Source: Monoplex corrugatus (Eukaryota > Mollusca > Gastropoda > Littorinimorpha > Ranellidae). From it: DNA of 64,000 nucleotides. A program made the translations under genes and the position numbers. The stretch spans positions 60,965,078 through 61,029,077 of the forward strand of contig CM060312.1 in assembly GCA_030674185.1 (NCBI GenBank), in the 5' to 3' direction. This document shows positions 34,340 through 45,780 of this stretch, in pieces (within the stretch, counting starts at the first letter, position 1; every line of letters begins with the position of its first letter). The notes beneath the pieces are model-generated. The model was given only the letters and a program-made list of their open reading frames with translations, was not told the DNA's origin and did not search any database.

Positions 34340-34690
<351 letters not shown>

Positions 34691-34924
34691 ACTCGCGTGT
34701 GCCTGCCTACGAAGGCATTAACTGTATATTTGTGAATATTTGTGTTCATTTATATTATTTGGCGCTACTATAAGCGATGGTTCTTATCAATTATATCCAT
34801 TTCAGGTTTTGTCGATAGCTGTTTTCATTTGGCTAAAAGTTTAATACTATTCTGGTCTCGTAAAGTGCTAGAGCATGTTTTTGATATAAGCTATTTGCGT
34901 TCTATTCACATCACGGCTGTTCCA

Positions 34925-35638
34925 TGCTGACTTTCAGTAGCAGGATGCCAGGGTGGAAAGGCGCGTGATGCATCGTCACTGACCTGTTGATCTTGAGCGC
35001 GCCCAGTCTCTGTAGAGAGAGCAGAGGCTAGCGCTGCCACCATTTTTCTGCCGACACCGTCGCGCTCAACCGAACACGGCTTCTGCCCAACCCCTCTGCA
35101 ATGAGATAGCGCTGCTGTTGCGCCCAGAGAGCAAACCGGAAATCTTCGCTCTTGTTCAAAACGTTGTAGTACTATAATTCAAAGCGACTTAATTTGACGT
35201 CAAAATTATTCACGTAAAAGCTGAGAGATTACGCTTTCCATAGCCTAGACATTAAACATGAAGGAAACATACGTCAAACACACACCAGGCAGCCATTTAG
35301 AACAGACAAGAAGTTGTGCTTGTCCCGTGAAAATTGCACAATTGTAATTGATCACTACAAGTAGAACATTAATATTATCGTATTCATTTTACTGGAGTTA
35401 AGAGATACATGCGTACACAACACATTACACTAGACAGAACAGTGGATCGATTTATCTGAGGGCCACAGCTGATACTGTCTTTGGAGCAGTGAAAATATTA
35501 CTTCACAGTCCATTGTCAGCAGCAGCAGCCACAGCCACAAGGATTAAAGTGAGGAACGTGTGAAGATAAAGTAATAATACTGTACTTAAAAGGAAACGGT
35601 TATATCCGCAGTTCTGCATTAGACACGGGCAGTAGTTG

Positions 35639-35640
<2 letters not shown>
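34925..35640. other. GC-richer island in intron B3, then unassigned sequence
   Basis: 34935-35150 is markedly richer in G+C and CpG than its surroundings (TTGAGCGCGCCCAG, CACCGTCGCGCTC). No coding frame and no family recognised. A TG tract follows at 35640-35780. Confidence 0.4.
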
Positions 35641-35684
<44 letters not shown>

Positions 35685-35732
35685 TGCGTGCGTGCGTGCG
35701 TGTGTGTGTGTATGTGTGTGCGTGTTGTGTGC

Positions 35733-35780
<48 letters not shown>

Positions 35781-35786
<6 letters not shown>

Positions 35787-36233
35787 ATGTTCCACTATAC
35801 ACTCCATCGTAAGCGTTTGTCAGTCACTCTAATACCATGACACTTTAAACACTTTCAAAAACTACAAACTTACTGATCTGGTAAAACAGTCACACGTACA
35901 GGCAGCACTTGCACACAGTGATCGTTTCACCCACTGATAATCCAAACTATGTGATAATGCGAGCACAGCTTGACTTTAAAGACACACAAAACTCGGCATC
36001 CTGCTAGCTCTGAACAGTAGAGACAAAGAAGGGCAGCGTCAGGAATGCGGGAGGGGCCCAGCTGTGTAAACAAAACTCAGCTAGCGGGCAGAAGCCAACT
36101 CAGTAGATAGAGGGAAAGAAGGGCTTTAACAGCCGTGACATAAATGAAATTATATCATTTCATATCATATGCATTTATTCACATCAATGAAATTACATCA
36201 TTTCATACACGAACGCACGACATCTCCCCCCTC

Positions 36234-36235
<2 letters not shown>
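35781..36235. other. Unassigned sequence beside the LTR element mosaic
   Basis: A second GC-richer patch at 36000-36110. No gene seen. A CA tract (36236-36300) cuts into the protease-bearing element. Confidence 0.4.
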
Positions 36236-36296
<61 letters not shown>

Positions 36297-36369
36297 AAAT
36301 GTACACACACAAGCAACACATACACATACACAAGCATGTACAAACAAGCTTCGCACTGTGCTCTAAGTA

Positions 36370-38544
36370 AACTCTAGCCACTGATGGAGGAGTATTTCGA
36401 AACAGGAGTTTGAGAGGGATCTTTTCTGTCCCAATCACTAACGTGTCTGACTGCATTCATGGACTGCCCCCTAATGATGTAGCAAATCATGTCCCAGAAG
36501 CATGGGATCACTTATTGGAGCCACATAGACTCTTTCCTGAAACAAGGATTGACCAATCTTGATCTGAATTGGAGATGTGATAAAGCCTGTCAATGCTGAT
36601 TCCTGGTCAGCCATGTGCATGACCATATCTTTCCATTGATCATAAACTGATGTGGCAACAATGGTTATTTTGGCTCCACAGTCCACTTTGGCTTCCACTG
36701 GTACACCACCCACAATCACTTGGTGCCCTTAAGAACCAGCACAGACTCTGTTGAGGTGCAGAACCGAAGGTGGATTATTTTTGTTATCCTTGCTATCATG
36801 ATGAATAGTATTGGATGTACTGTCTACCCATCTCTGCGTTGATAGTTCTTTGGTTGATCCCCTCTCCGTTCCTGGTTGGGGCTTATTTTTCCGCTGAGAG
36901 TCAGTTCCGTTGGACTCCTGACTGTTGCATGACAAATCCGCTCCCTTGGACTGCTGATTTGTGCGCGGTAAATCAGCTCCTTTGGACTGCTGATTGTTGC
37001 GCGGTGAATCAGCTCCTTTGCACTGTTGATTTTTGCGTGGTGAATCAGCTCCTTTGGACTGCTGAATGTTGCGCTGTGAATCAGCTCCTTTGTTCTGCTG
37101 ATTATTGTGTGATGAATCAGCTCCTTTGGACTGCTGATTGTTTATCACCTCAACAGATGTAGTTTGGCTATTGGTATCCTTTGGTTCAGGAGAATGGCCC
37201 CTTTTCCCGAACCTTAGTTGTTTAAAGGTTGTTTGAGTGCCAAGGATTCTTTTCCAGCCATTTTTTATATTGAGAGCAGTCACATTTTATGTGCCCCCTC
37301 TGCTTGCAGAAGAAACATTGGATCTGGCTGCTCCCAGTGTTTGCTGGAGTGCTGTTTTTTGCTCCTTATTTGTTTTGTAGGGCCTCCACTTTACCAGTCA
37401 ATTTTTCCATGGCCTCTTTAAGGCTGTCTATGGCATCCTTGGGCATTCCAACTGCTCCAATCTGGGGTTCCTGACTGGTCCTCTTCCAGCCCTGCACTGC
37501 CATGGAGATGTGCTGGAACTGTTTTATTTTGTTGAGAGCCTCTTCCATGGATTTTGGCTTTTCCAGACAGGCATATTTTCCCGCCTCCTTGTTAACGCAT
37601 CCTTGACAGAATTTGTTGATTAATTCCTGATGGCAAAATTTCTCTGGAAGTCCTTGGAAAGCTGGAGTTGCCAGGGTCATTACTCGGTCCGCCCAGTCGT
37701 CAAATGCTTCATCATGACTTTGATGAGCCTGTTGAAATTTGATGCGTGCGGTTTCGGCCAGTTCCGTAGCTCCGAATCGCACCTCCAGTTTCTTCATGAT
37801 TTGCTTAAATGAGCATTCAGAGCCCATTCTAGTAGCCATGGTGTAGAAATCCAAGGCTTTCCCCTCCAGACTCCAGCCCAGATAATCTCTGCATTCTGGC
37901 TCAGTCCATCGTAGTACTGACCTGTAACTTTCAAACTTCTGTTTGAAAGAAAGCCAGTTTGACTTGCCAGCATACCTGAGGTTTATAGGCAGTTTCCGGG
38001 GATCTCCTCTTGGTCCCAAATGGGCATGATGAGCAGCCGTTTCCTCGTCACTGGTCTCTGACGAATCAAAATAGAAATGACTATTTCGCTCCTGCTCCTG
38101 AACCCAACCAGAACGGTGGTGATGCCTAAATGACCTCGAATGGTGCCTTCTGGACGATCTTGGAGGGGATGAAGAGGATAAGGAGCTGAAATTCTGTTCC
38201 TCAGCTTCATACCGGCCATGTCTGGACGACCTTGGATGGTAGTGTCGCCTAGAGGATGAGAAATGGTCACGTCTGGTAGGGGATGGTGATGCCGAGGAAC
38301 TGGGATGGTGGTGGTCACTCCTCTTCCTGTGTGGTTTATATACAGGAGTGTTGCCCTCAGGTGGTGACCATGATCTTCTTGAATTGGGGCCACAGTAACT
38401 GTTGGTTCTAGTTAGAAATTTCTTCTCAAGAGATTTTGAAGGCACAGATGAATACATCCTGTGGGACGTGTAATAAGGCTGTTGGCCTTCGTCCTCTTGC
38501 TGAACAGGCCCTTTGGGTTCCCGCAATAATGGATTCGACTCCAT
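36370..38544 (-). mobile_element. Ty3-type LTR retrotransposon: gag, zinc knuckle, protease
   Basis: Minus strand. Gag occupies 37366-38544 (392 residues: Arg/Ser/His-rich N-terminus, then a capsid-like region with NWLSFKQKFESYR and RTSQEP). A TAA follows, then a CCHC knuckle (CFFCKQRGHIKCDC, about 37265-37310) in the same frame and a repeat-rich linker. After it comes a retropepsin-like segment (36471-36719) with VDCGA in place of the usual VDTGA and a LLGHDLL end, continuing to about 36370. Stops and shifts between parts and the changed active-site neighbour indicate a dead copy. No RT remains; a CA repeat ends it. Confidence 0.85.
36850..37150 (-). repeat. Seven 45-base tandem repeats in the gag-protease linker
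   Basis: In the minus-strand frame the unit is 15 residues around NQQSKGADSP, with seven variants from about 37145 to 36885. It preserves frame, so it expanded while under coding constraint or by whole-unit slippage. Confidence 0.85.
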
Positions 38545-38689
38545 CTGCCGCCCTCCAGACAGTTCTGCATCTCCCTGTACCCCAAACCTTCTTGATCCTC
38601 TGTAGGTGGCTTGGTAGCTGTGATAATGAGGAAACGAGAAGATAGCCTTAAAAGTGGAGTTCCCTTGTTTATTTCAGGAAGTGTCACCC

Positions 38690-39273
38690 ATAATAATGAC
38701 GTCATCACTGATAGTCGTCATTGATGACGTCATCACTGATAGTCGTCATTTCCGCTTCGTTGATCTGGTAACCACCAAATAATTTAGCGAAAAGGAGCGA
38801 CTTTAAATCGTATCCTTTTTGGAGGCAACATTTCAGGTAAATGTATAGTATTTTATCGATAAATAAATGGAATTTATAAATAGTTAAGATTAGGAATCAT
38901 TGCGATGATCGTTGTTATGAAAATATCAACACCTCCAAGGCAGCGATCACCACAATCTAAATTTAGATTTATTTCATCAATATTTCGAAGTAGTGATGAC
39001 CACTGCCATGGCTGTTGCCCTGGAATAAGCCATTCTGTTGATTTGTCGCCATAGCAGTGTGTACGTTGTTGTCAAAGGAATTGTTGGGTGCCTCAAATAT
39101 AAGCAGATCCTCTTAGAGACACAGCAGCAGATAACGATGATGAATGATTAAATCGTTGAGACGTCCGATCCACCGGTTGCCTGCTTTGATTCTGGAATGT
39201 GTGATGCATTGAGTCTGTCGGCTTCTCCGAACTCTTAGGGTTCACAAAACCCACCTCATCTGCGCCCCACAAC
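38690..39273 (+). repeat. LTR-like region with two CRE-type palindromes
   Basis: The 27-base unit GATGACGTCATCACTGATAG plus TCGTCAT is present twice (38697-38752), each with a TGACGTCA palindrome (CRE consensus). The region ends CCCACAACA three bases before a primer-binding site on the plus strand, as expected for the 3' edge of a plus-oriented 5' LTR. The LTR's left edge is not defined. Confidence 0.5.
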
Positions 39274-39986
39274 ATTTTGGTGTCAGAAGTGGGATTCATT
39301 GATTTAATTGAAGTTTCGTGGGATTCATTTGAAGTTTCGTGGGATTCATTGATTCAATTGAAGTTTCGTGGGATTCAATTGAAGTTTCGTGGGATTCATT
39401 GATTCAATTGAAGTTTCGTGGGATTCGATTGAAGTTTCTACGGAGAAAAAGACAGACTCTGCATTACATATTTTGGGTTTGAAGCAGGCGATTGGAGGTG
39501 AAGATGGAACAACGTCCATGCCTCGGTGGCGAGAACCAGCCTCTTTTCAGCGACGGAGAGGCTACACCACAACGACTGCGCCTAGAAGATGGAGTCCTCT
39601 ACCGAAGGGTGGAAGATCCGCTTCTGGGGCCTTGTCGACAACTTGTCATCCCGGCTTCCATGAAGGCAGAAGTCTTGAAGTCTCTACACGACGATATGGG
39701 TCATCAAGGGAACAACAGGGTCATAGGTCTACTACGAGCAAGAGCATACTGGCCAGGTATGCATCGAGAAGTCTCACGTTACATCGCCAACTGCCAAAGA
39801 TGTACTATGGGGCGGCATCCTACCAGCATTTCAACATCTGGTCACCTCCTAGCATCACGACCGTTACAAGTCTTAGCCATAGACTTCACGAAGTTGGACA
39901 CAGCCAGCGACGGCCGAGAAAATGTCTTAGTAATGACTGACGTCTTCTCCAAATTCACGCAAGCTGTAACCACCCCTGTGTGGTAA
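39274..39986 (+). mobile_element. LTR retrotransposon: primer-binding site, repeated leader, integrase
   Basis: TGGTGTCAGAAGTGGGAT at about 39276 is complementary to the 3' end (with CCA) of eukaryotic tRNA-Leu, a typical LTR-element primer-binding site. The leader (39289-39440) is a tandem array. From 39503 an open frame encodes the integrase zinc-binding module (HDDMGHQG, then CQRC) and the start of the catalytic core with its first Asp (LAIDFTKLD). It breaks off at 39986. Gag, protease and RT are absent between leader and integrase, so this is an internally deleted copy. Its orientation is opposite to the gag at 37366-38544. Confidence 0.8.
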
Positions 39987-40800
39987 GGACAAAGGGCTCC
40001 AGAAATCGTCCATCTCCTCCCTCTCCTGGACGGTTGGTTGAGGCAAATTGACAACTGCTTCAGCCTGAGGCCTCCTTACCCCACCAAATTCGATCAGATC
40101 GAGCAATCTGGGGCTCAGATCACATTGCACTACTGCCTCAAGCATGGCCTGTGTCACCTCCCCATATTTTTCCCTCAACCTGATTATTTCGGATGCCTTC
40201 CTCACTCCATTTCCCGGGATCAGATCTACCATTTCTTTCTGAGAAGCTGTGTTAATGTTAAAGAGACATTTTCCTCTTTTATATTTTCAAAACACAGGCT
40301 ACTAATAATTCTGGAATTAATAGAAAAGCAAACGTGAACTCAAAGTACTCCTGACACCAATAAAGTACATCTTTATTTACCCTAAGTGCGTGCTCCGGCC
40401 CTGAACATCTGTGTGTCGCTTTGGGCGTGTGGAACTAGATCTGGATCTATTCCCAAACAATAGATTCCACAGAGCAGAAAGTAGCACTTACTGGTAGATT
40501 AGGAGGGCTGTCCAGGCTCCCTGGCCGGAGTTCACTCTGCTTTGAGGGTGCCGGTCTGCTGATGAAGTTCCCCAACCCCCAACGGTTGTTGTCTAAACTT
40601 CTCGTAACGGTAGACCTACTGCGAGGAATCAACGTGTCTTGAACCAGTAACAACCCGTTGGGATACGGTTCACGGTAACTTCACCTGACGAATCCTGGAA
40701 TTGAGACACTTGGTCGTGAAGGAAAGTCGTTTAGGGACGACACGGACGTCACTCACAGTAGATCAATGTAAAGAGATGGTCGAATATTGGTACAGGTCTT
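39987..40800 (-). mobile_element. 5' end of another LTR element (LTR, primer site, ORF start)
   Basis: Minus-strand order: an LTR-like tract with a late AATAAA (GGGTAAATAAAG, near 40385), then TGGTGTCAGGAGT (about 40360, a 13-base match to a tRNA-Leu 3' end), then from 40232 an open frame (MVDLIPGNG, EIIRLREKYGEV) that stops matching where the plus-strand integrase begins at about 39986. The ORF is probably the gag start of this element; the family is not recognised. The LTR's outer edge is uncertain. Confidence 0.55.
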
Positions 40801-40907
40801 GATATTGTGGGAGAGTTCTTCGTGCAGGTCTTCTCTCTTTTGTTTTGCTGGCCGTTGTGCACCCAAAACTTCTGCGCAAGTCCTGACGTCAATTGTGTAA
40901 ACACAGA

Positions 40908-41781
40908 GGATCCAAAACAAGAGTGACTGCCTGCGCCCAAGCAAACACAAACCAGAAGAACAAGAAAATCAATGTAAGCGCATCTCCAACAAGACAACAC
41001 AAAACAAAACAAGCGCAAATTTTCGGCCAACTAGCCTTTGTCAAGCGCGAACGCACGGTCACAGACAAATCACAGACACCAAACAATGGATAATAAAAAC
41101 GGGACTAAAAACTTCCCTGCCGCCTCGTCCAGTGGGTAAGAGATGGAATGCCCATGTCATCATGAGCAGTAGTAAGAAAAGGGGAGAGGGGAGGCAACTG
41201 TGATGTCAAAAGGGAAGTGAGATAAGTTCTGCAATTTTGAGAAGTGGCCATGCTATATCGGTATAGCCCTGTTCTGAAGAAGGCACAGGGCAAGAGCCAA
41301 GAGATAAGGGAGTAGATTGTGCCCGGTGCCAAGAATCTGGTAGGCGTGGGAACAGGAAGAGACATGAAACGGCATGTCTGAATTTTGTTACTCATGGTTT
41401 GTCGTTAAGACCATGTGGTTTGCGTGTTCCAAGTTTATTTATGAGGTGGGATTCTCTGTCTTTCCTGTCTATGGTGCTGTTATTGTGTAGAAGCCACAGA
41501 CCTTTCACTCGGATGTCATTGATTGAGTGGTCTGATTGGTTGAAGTGATTGGGGATAGTTTTATCCCTTTGGTGGCGGATATCAGCCAAGTGTTCTTTGA
41601 AACGTGTGTCAAGAGTGCGTCCAGTTTCACCAATATACAATTGGGAACATTTAGAGCAGCTGATCAAGTAGACAATGTTATAAGTTTGACAGTTGAAATG
41701 TTTTGTAATTCTCATATGAGATTTGGGGCCTTTGACTGTGGTGGCTGAGCACAAGAAAGGACAAGTCTTGCATTTAGGTTT
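40908..41781 (-). mobile_element. Penelope-like element, 5'-truncated copy
   Basis: Minus strand: the end of the GIY-YIG endonuclease frame (41392-41781, intact to its stop; YIGETGR present), the 3' noncoding part and one terminal repeat (40908-41155). It is almost identical to 18640-19503 and 15935-16170 (for example, K to T in the ATKVK segment). The junction at 41781 is abrupt, next to the LINE at 41782. Confidence 0.92.
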
Positions 41782-42234
41782 ACTTCCGGGTCAGTCCTCG
41801 TCTGCTAAACTTCGGTCGACACAACACCGCCGTCGCTGTAGCAGAGTCTGGCAATCTACCAACTGTAAGTGACCTTACAGCAACAATAATTTCACTTACA
41901 AAAAAAAATTGAAAGATTGGAAATGCTTCTCACCAGTCATATCCGAGCAATGGGCTGTGGAGCGGGGTTGCCGATCAAAACCAAGGCAGTCTGTGTGTCC
42001 GTTGGCACGCAGACTGGCTCTTCACATTCACGGACAACTCCGTCCCCGCAGCTCAAGACCTACACTGCGGCTGTTAAAACACCTACAACTGCAAAAAAAC
42101 GCCCAGCATAAGAAAGCTGCAAAAAACATCGAAAACGGAAGAAGGCGATAAAATAATAAATTTTAAAAAAATAACAGCAAAAAGGGCAAGAATTCACCGA
42201 CGTCAAAACCTGGATTTGACGTCAGGTCAAAAAA

Positions 42235-42966
42235 ATGACACCAAAGAAAAAAATCTCGTCACCAGACCTACCGCGTGTCTTTCTTCTGCACGACTCGACT
42301 CTGAGCGGTTTAGATAATAAAAGACTAGGATCATCGTATGGCTTCATCGCAAAAGCGAAGATATCACACAAAATTAGTGATATAAGGAAATGCCTAATTG
42401 AGGAACAGTTGACTTCCAATCCAGTGGACTGCATTCTACTTCACAGTGGCGTCAACGATCTGAAAACGACTGATCCAAAAACAGCAAGTGACGATTTTGT
42501 AAGGATTGTGGAAGATGGTATAATTATGCACCAAAACTGCAAATTGGTCATCAGCAAGGTTACACCCATGAAAGACAAGGCCCTTCGGATGAAAAGAGAT
42601 CTTTCTAACTCCCTTGTCACCTCTGCGCTACATGGACAGAACAATGTATCGTTCATCGGAAACGACAATCTCACTACAAACGTAAACGGTAAAGATCTTT
42701 TCAAAGATTCTGTTCATCCCAGCTCTCGTGGCTCTACCATCTTGGCCAAAAACATTGGAAACCACGTTAGAAATCTATTCTGGAAAAGACCAAAACCACA
42801 CCGACACCGTCCTCTTCACTACACAGAACATTCACACACCACCTGTTTTGACCGTTATTACCTTAGAGTGCCGTCAATGACCTTCCACTCATATCGGCCG
42901 TGGTGGGATCATAAGGACTTTCAACATCAAAATTATTTTAATGTACTAAGAAATCATGTGTGGTAA
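42235..42966 (+). CDS. LINE ORF1, SGNH/GDSL-like esterase domain
   Basis: A 243-residue open frame. The serine-block equivalent reads LLHDSTLSGLD (usual GDS), the Asn-containing block is HSGVNDLK and the Asp-His block is DSVHPSSRGSTILAKNI. Catalytic Asp and His are present, and the nucleophile Ser is plausible in HDS. It would act as an RNA-binding or esterase cofactor of retrotransposition, by analogy. The first ORF1 segment upstream lies in another frame, so the copy is damaged. Confidence 0.75.
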   Translation: MTPKKKISSPDLPRVFLLHDSTLSGLDNKRLGSSYGFIAKAKISHKISDIRKCLIEEQLTSNPVDCILLHSGVNDLKTTDPKTASDDFVRIVEDGIIMHQNCKLVISKVTPMKDKALRMKRDLSNSLVTSALHGQNNVSFIGNDNLTTNVNGKDLFKDSVHPSSRGSTILAKNIGNHVRNLFWKRPKPHRHRPLHYTEHSHTTCFDRYYLRVPSMTFHSYRPWWDHKDFQHQNYFNVLRNHVW

Positions 42967-43133
42967 TCACTTTGTCTTTATCGTTTCTTGTGACAGCACC
43001 ACTGTGACCAGTTCTATAAGCAAAATGCAGATACTATTTATATAAAGCTGTTCCTAATTGTTCCTGTTTGTTAAGTTCCCTATTTTCCAAACGCGCACAC
43101 ATTTTTCAGCGCTGATTTACTGATACAAACAAC

Positions 43134-43769
43134 ATGACATCAGATTTTAGTATTCTTCAATGGAACTGCAGATCAATCCATTCAAACCTAGTGCTGCTTC
43201 AACAGTATTTGTCAAAAAATAATCATTGCGTTTTAGCGCTTCAATCTCTTAATATTGTTAAACGTAAGCTTCCAAAATTGCCGATTTATTTTTATCCTCC
43301 GCTTTTTCAATGCTGTAAGGCAACTAACAAGGTAGAGGTTGCCATATACATCAGATGTGATCTGGATTTCTCATCCTTTGAAGATTTCCCGATTCCAGCA
43401 GATACAAAAGACATCTATTACACAGGAGCAGTTGTCAGGGTCAATACAACTATGAATGTAAATCTTTTGTCATTGTACCTTCCTTCTGGTCCAAAAGATG
43501 ATAACACCGACTGGATCAAGCTTTTGGACACAAAAGACTCAAGGTGGATAGGTCTGGGTGATTTTAACGCTCACTCTCCTTTCTGGGAGAAAGAATGTTT
43601 CAAAAACACCAGCAATCGCCTAATTGAAAACATAGTAGATTCAAATCTTTACCTATTAAATGATGGTTCATTTACACACGGATTCCTGATATCTCTACTC
43701 ATAGAGCAGCCACAGTGGACTTGTCTCTCATCTCTCCAGAGCTTGCAACAAATTGTACTTGGCTCGTAG
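43134..43769 (+). CDS. LINE ORF2 endonuclease domain, truncated
   Basis: The ATG at 43134 is followed at once by ILQWNCRSIHSN, the usual start of APE-like LINE endonucleases. A Glu at the ALQS position is replaced by Gln, and GDFNAHSPFW is conserved. A frameshift near 43680 separates the DLSLIS and SDH motifs (43700-43800). The RT domain is missing. Confidence 0.8.
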   Translation: MTSDFSILQWNCRSIHSNLVLLQQYLSKNNHCVLALQSLNIVKRKLPKLPIYFYPPLFQCCKATNKVEVAIYIRCDLDFSSFEDFPIPADTKDIYYTGAVVRVNTTMNVNLLSLYLPSGPKDDNTDWIKLLDTKDSRWIGLGDFNAHSPFWEKECFKNTSNRLIENIVDSNLYLLNDGSFTHGFLISLLIEQPQWTCLSSLQSLQQIVLGS

Positions 43770-44081
43770 GAGATGATAGTTTGGGTAGTGATCATCTTCC
43801 AATTAAAATTAAACTTTTGGAGAAAACAACTTTCTGACTCTGAAGACAGAATCCCGAAATTCCAATACAAGAATGCCGATTGGATAGTGTTTGGTAACGT
43901 CCTTCAGATATACAAAACAGATTTAGTTAAACATGATAATATAGATGTATGTTATTATTTGACACTGTTAATTCATTGTTCTGAATTATTAATTGTACTT
44001 GTTCCCCCTCTTACATTAAAACTTCTATTACCCTTCCTCATCCCCATCCTCCACCCCCACTCTTTTTTCCCCTTTGTCTTT

Positions 44082-44141
<60 letters not shown>

Positions 44142-44219
44142 TGTGTGGTGTGTGTGTGTGTGTGTGTCTAAAATCACTATTGTGAACAGACATTAACTAA
44201 AAGATTCCTTCCATTCCAT

Positions 44220-44480
44220 TCATCAAGTGCCCTGCCGAATGGTGTTGACGATCATGGCCCTCCATATGCATCTATCCCTTGTCGTCGCAAGCACATCTTA
44301 CACCCTGTCTGTCCTCAGCCACCCTGCAAGTCCGTCCAATATTTTCTTCCCGGGTCTACCTGGTGTTCTCTTTCCCTCCAGCTTTCCTGTTATGACCAGA
44401 TGCTCTAATGCCCCTTTCCTAATATAATGATCTATAAATGTTGCTTGTCTTTTCCTAATGTTCCTTATCAATGTTCTGGA
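44220..44480 (-). mobile_element. RTE-like LINE 3' end
   Basis: CATCAAGTGCCCTGCCGAAT at the left, then the antisense of the LINE C-terminus. About 260 bases. Confidence 0.82.
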
Positions 44481-44564
44481 TGAGATATCATAGTAAGGGT
44501 TTTTATGTTGTTCATTCTATCCGCACACTGTTCCTGTAATACAAACAGATACGCATGCACCAAT

Positions 44565-44920
44565 CAACATGATGAAGTGGTTATGCAAAGGAATAACGAC
44601 TAGAACGTCGTGAGTTTGAACCCTCATTGTTCAAAACAAATGATTGCAGGAAGTTTCTGCCTTTTTCCAGCTTTTTCCCACATTGAAAGTTCTGTGTGGC
44701 CGTTGGAAAGAATAGGTCCACACAATCGAATCCCATTCACTTCACAGATGCGCCATTGAGAGTGTTGCTCACAATTCTTGACAACACCGCAGGTGTTTAT
44801 ATTTCTCAGGCCTGGCTGATGCCAGGAGATATCATGATAATAAGCTCAGAGCACAGTACAGCTTTGTCGCAGTCTCAATCTAGAAAAGAGCTCCATTGCA
44901 TCATCATCATCATCATCATT

Positions 44921-44955
<35 letters not shown>

Positions 44956-45055
44956 GTGCCCTGCCGCATGGCGTTGGGCGATCATGGTCCTCCACACGAA
45001 TCTATCCATTGTCGCTGCAAGTACTTCTACCACCCTCTCTGTCCTCAGCCATCAT
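44565..45055. mobile_element. SINE (+) fused through ATC repeats to a LINE 3' end (-)
   Basis: 44565-44900 is a plus-strand SINE (GTGAGTTTGAACCCTC, CACCGCAGGTGTTTATATTTC). Its ATC microsatellite runs into a minus-strand RTE-like LINE end (44950-45055, ATGTGCCCTGCCGCATGGCG). Confidence 0.75.
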
Positions 45056-45780
45056 GATCATTGTTATCACGAAGTCCTGCATCATGACTGTATCACGGGG
45101 GGGGGGGGGGGGGATGGTTCTCTCCATCTGTCACGGGAGAGATTTGGGGTGATGTTCTGGAATGTGGGGGATTGTTGTGTAGGGTTGCCATCCTGTACAG
45201 AGATCACACACAACAACGAGAAAGGACAGAGACGGGTAGAAACGCATTAAGCACACTAGCAATAACTTTCAAAAGCAGTCCAACATATATTATAAGTCAA
45301 TATAGTTTCTTTAATTAAACATGTTCAACTGAAAGCATAATCATTCATCCTCTTATTCTTATTTGCCTACGTCCTAAAGCAATCCTACTTCAGCACCTCT
45401 ACCAGGTTGAGTGGCCTGTCTCCCACCACGACCGTCAACTCTCTGACCATCCTGTCTCTCTGTCTGTTTTCTCTGTGGGTCTGTATTCCCTGTGTTATTT
45501 TCGCTTTTCATTTATAGAGCGTGAATCAGAACACGCTGGGGCTCTGACCCTGCCTATCCTAAGACGACCCTCGAGAAGGTTCCTCCACTTGAGAACGCAC
45601 GAAGAGGGGCCGACGTGGGCAAGCACAGACCAGAACCTGTCCACTGAAACAATGGACCGCTCTCTTTCACTGGGCTATCTTTGAACACATCCACAACACG
45701 GCTGCGTCTACAGCTGGTTTTATTGGTTAACTGTCTCGTTTACAGTCTACATAAGTATGAGAACGGCTGTGCTGCCCGAT
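45056..45780. other. Unassigned part of intron B3
   Basis: Starts with a G homopolymer (45097-45113). Small open frames only; nothing recognised. Confidence 0.4.

Larger units (their letters stand above)
41782..43965 (+). mobile_element. LINE with SGNH-esterase ORF1 and APE endonuclease, 3'-truncated
   Basis: ORF1 parts: a coiled-coil-like helix (KKIERLEMLL, about 41905), a basic stretch, then 42235-42966 with an SGNH/GDSL-like hydrolase (LLHDSTL, HSGVNDL, DSVHPSSRG). Esterase domains in ORF1 are known from CR1-group LINEs. ORF2 begins at 43134 with an APE-type endonuclease (ILQWNCRSI, GLGDFNAHSPFWE). After a shift near 43680 it continues with THRAATVDLSLISPE and SDHLPIKIK, and ends before the RT. 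A TG tract (44085-44170) follows. Confidence 0.85.

Noticed and set aside
37983..38393. 136-codon frame inside the gag region
   Set aside because: Off-frame shadow of the Arg/Ser/His-rich gag N-terminus.
39274..39295. Possible tRNA-Leu fragment
   Set aside because: Only the complement of the tRNA 3' end is present, next to an LTR edge; a primer-binding site explains it better.
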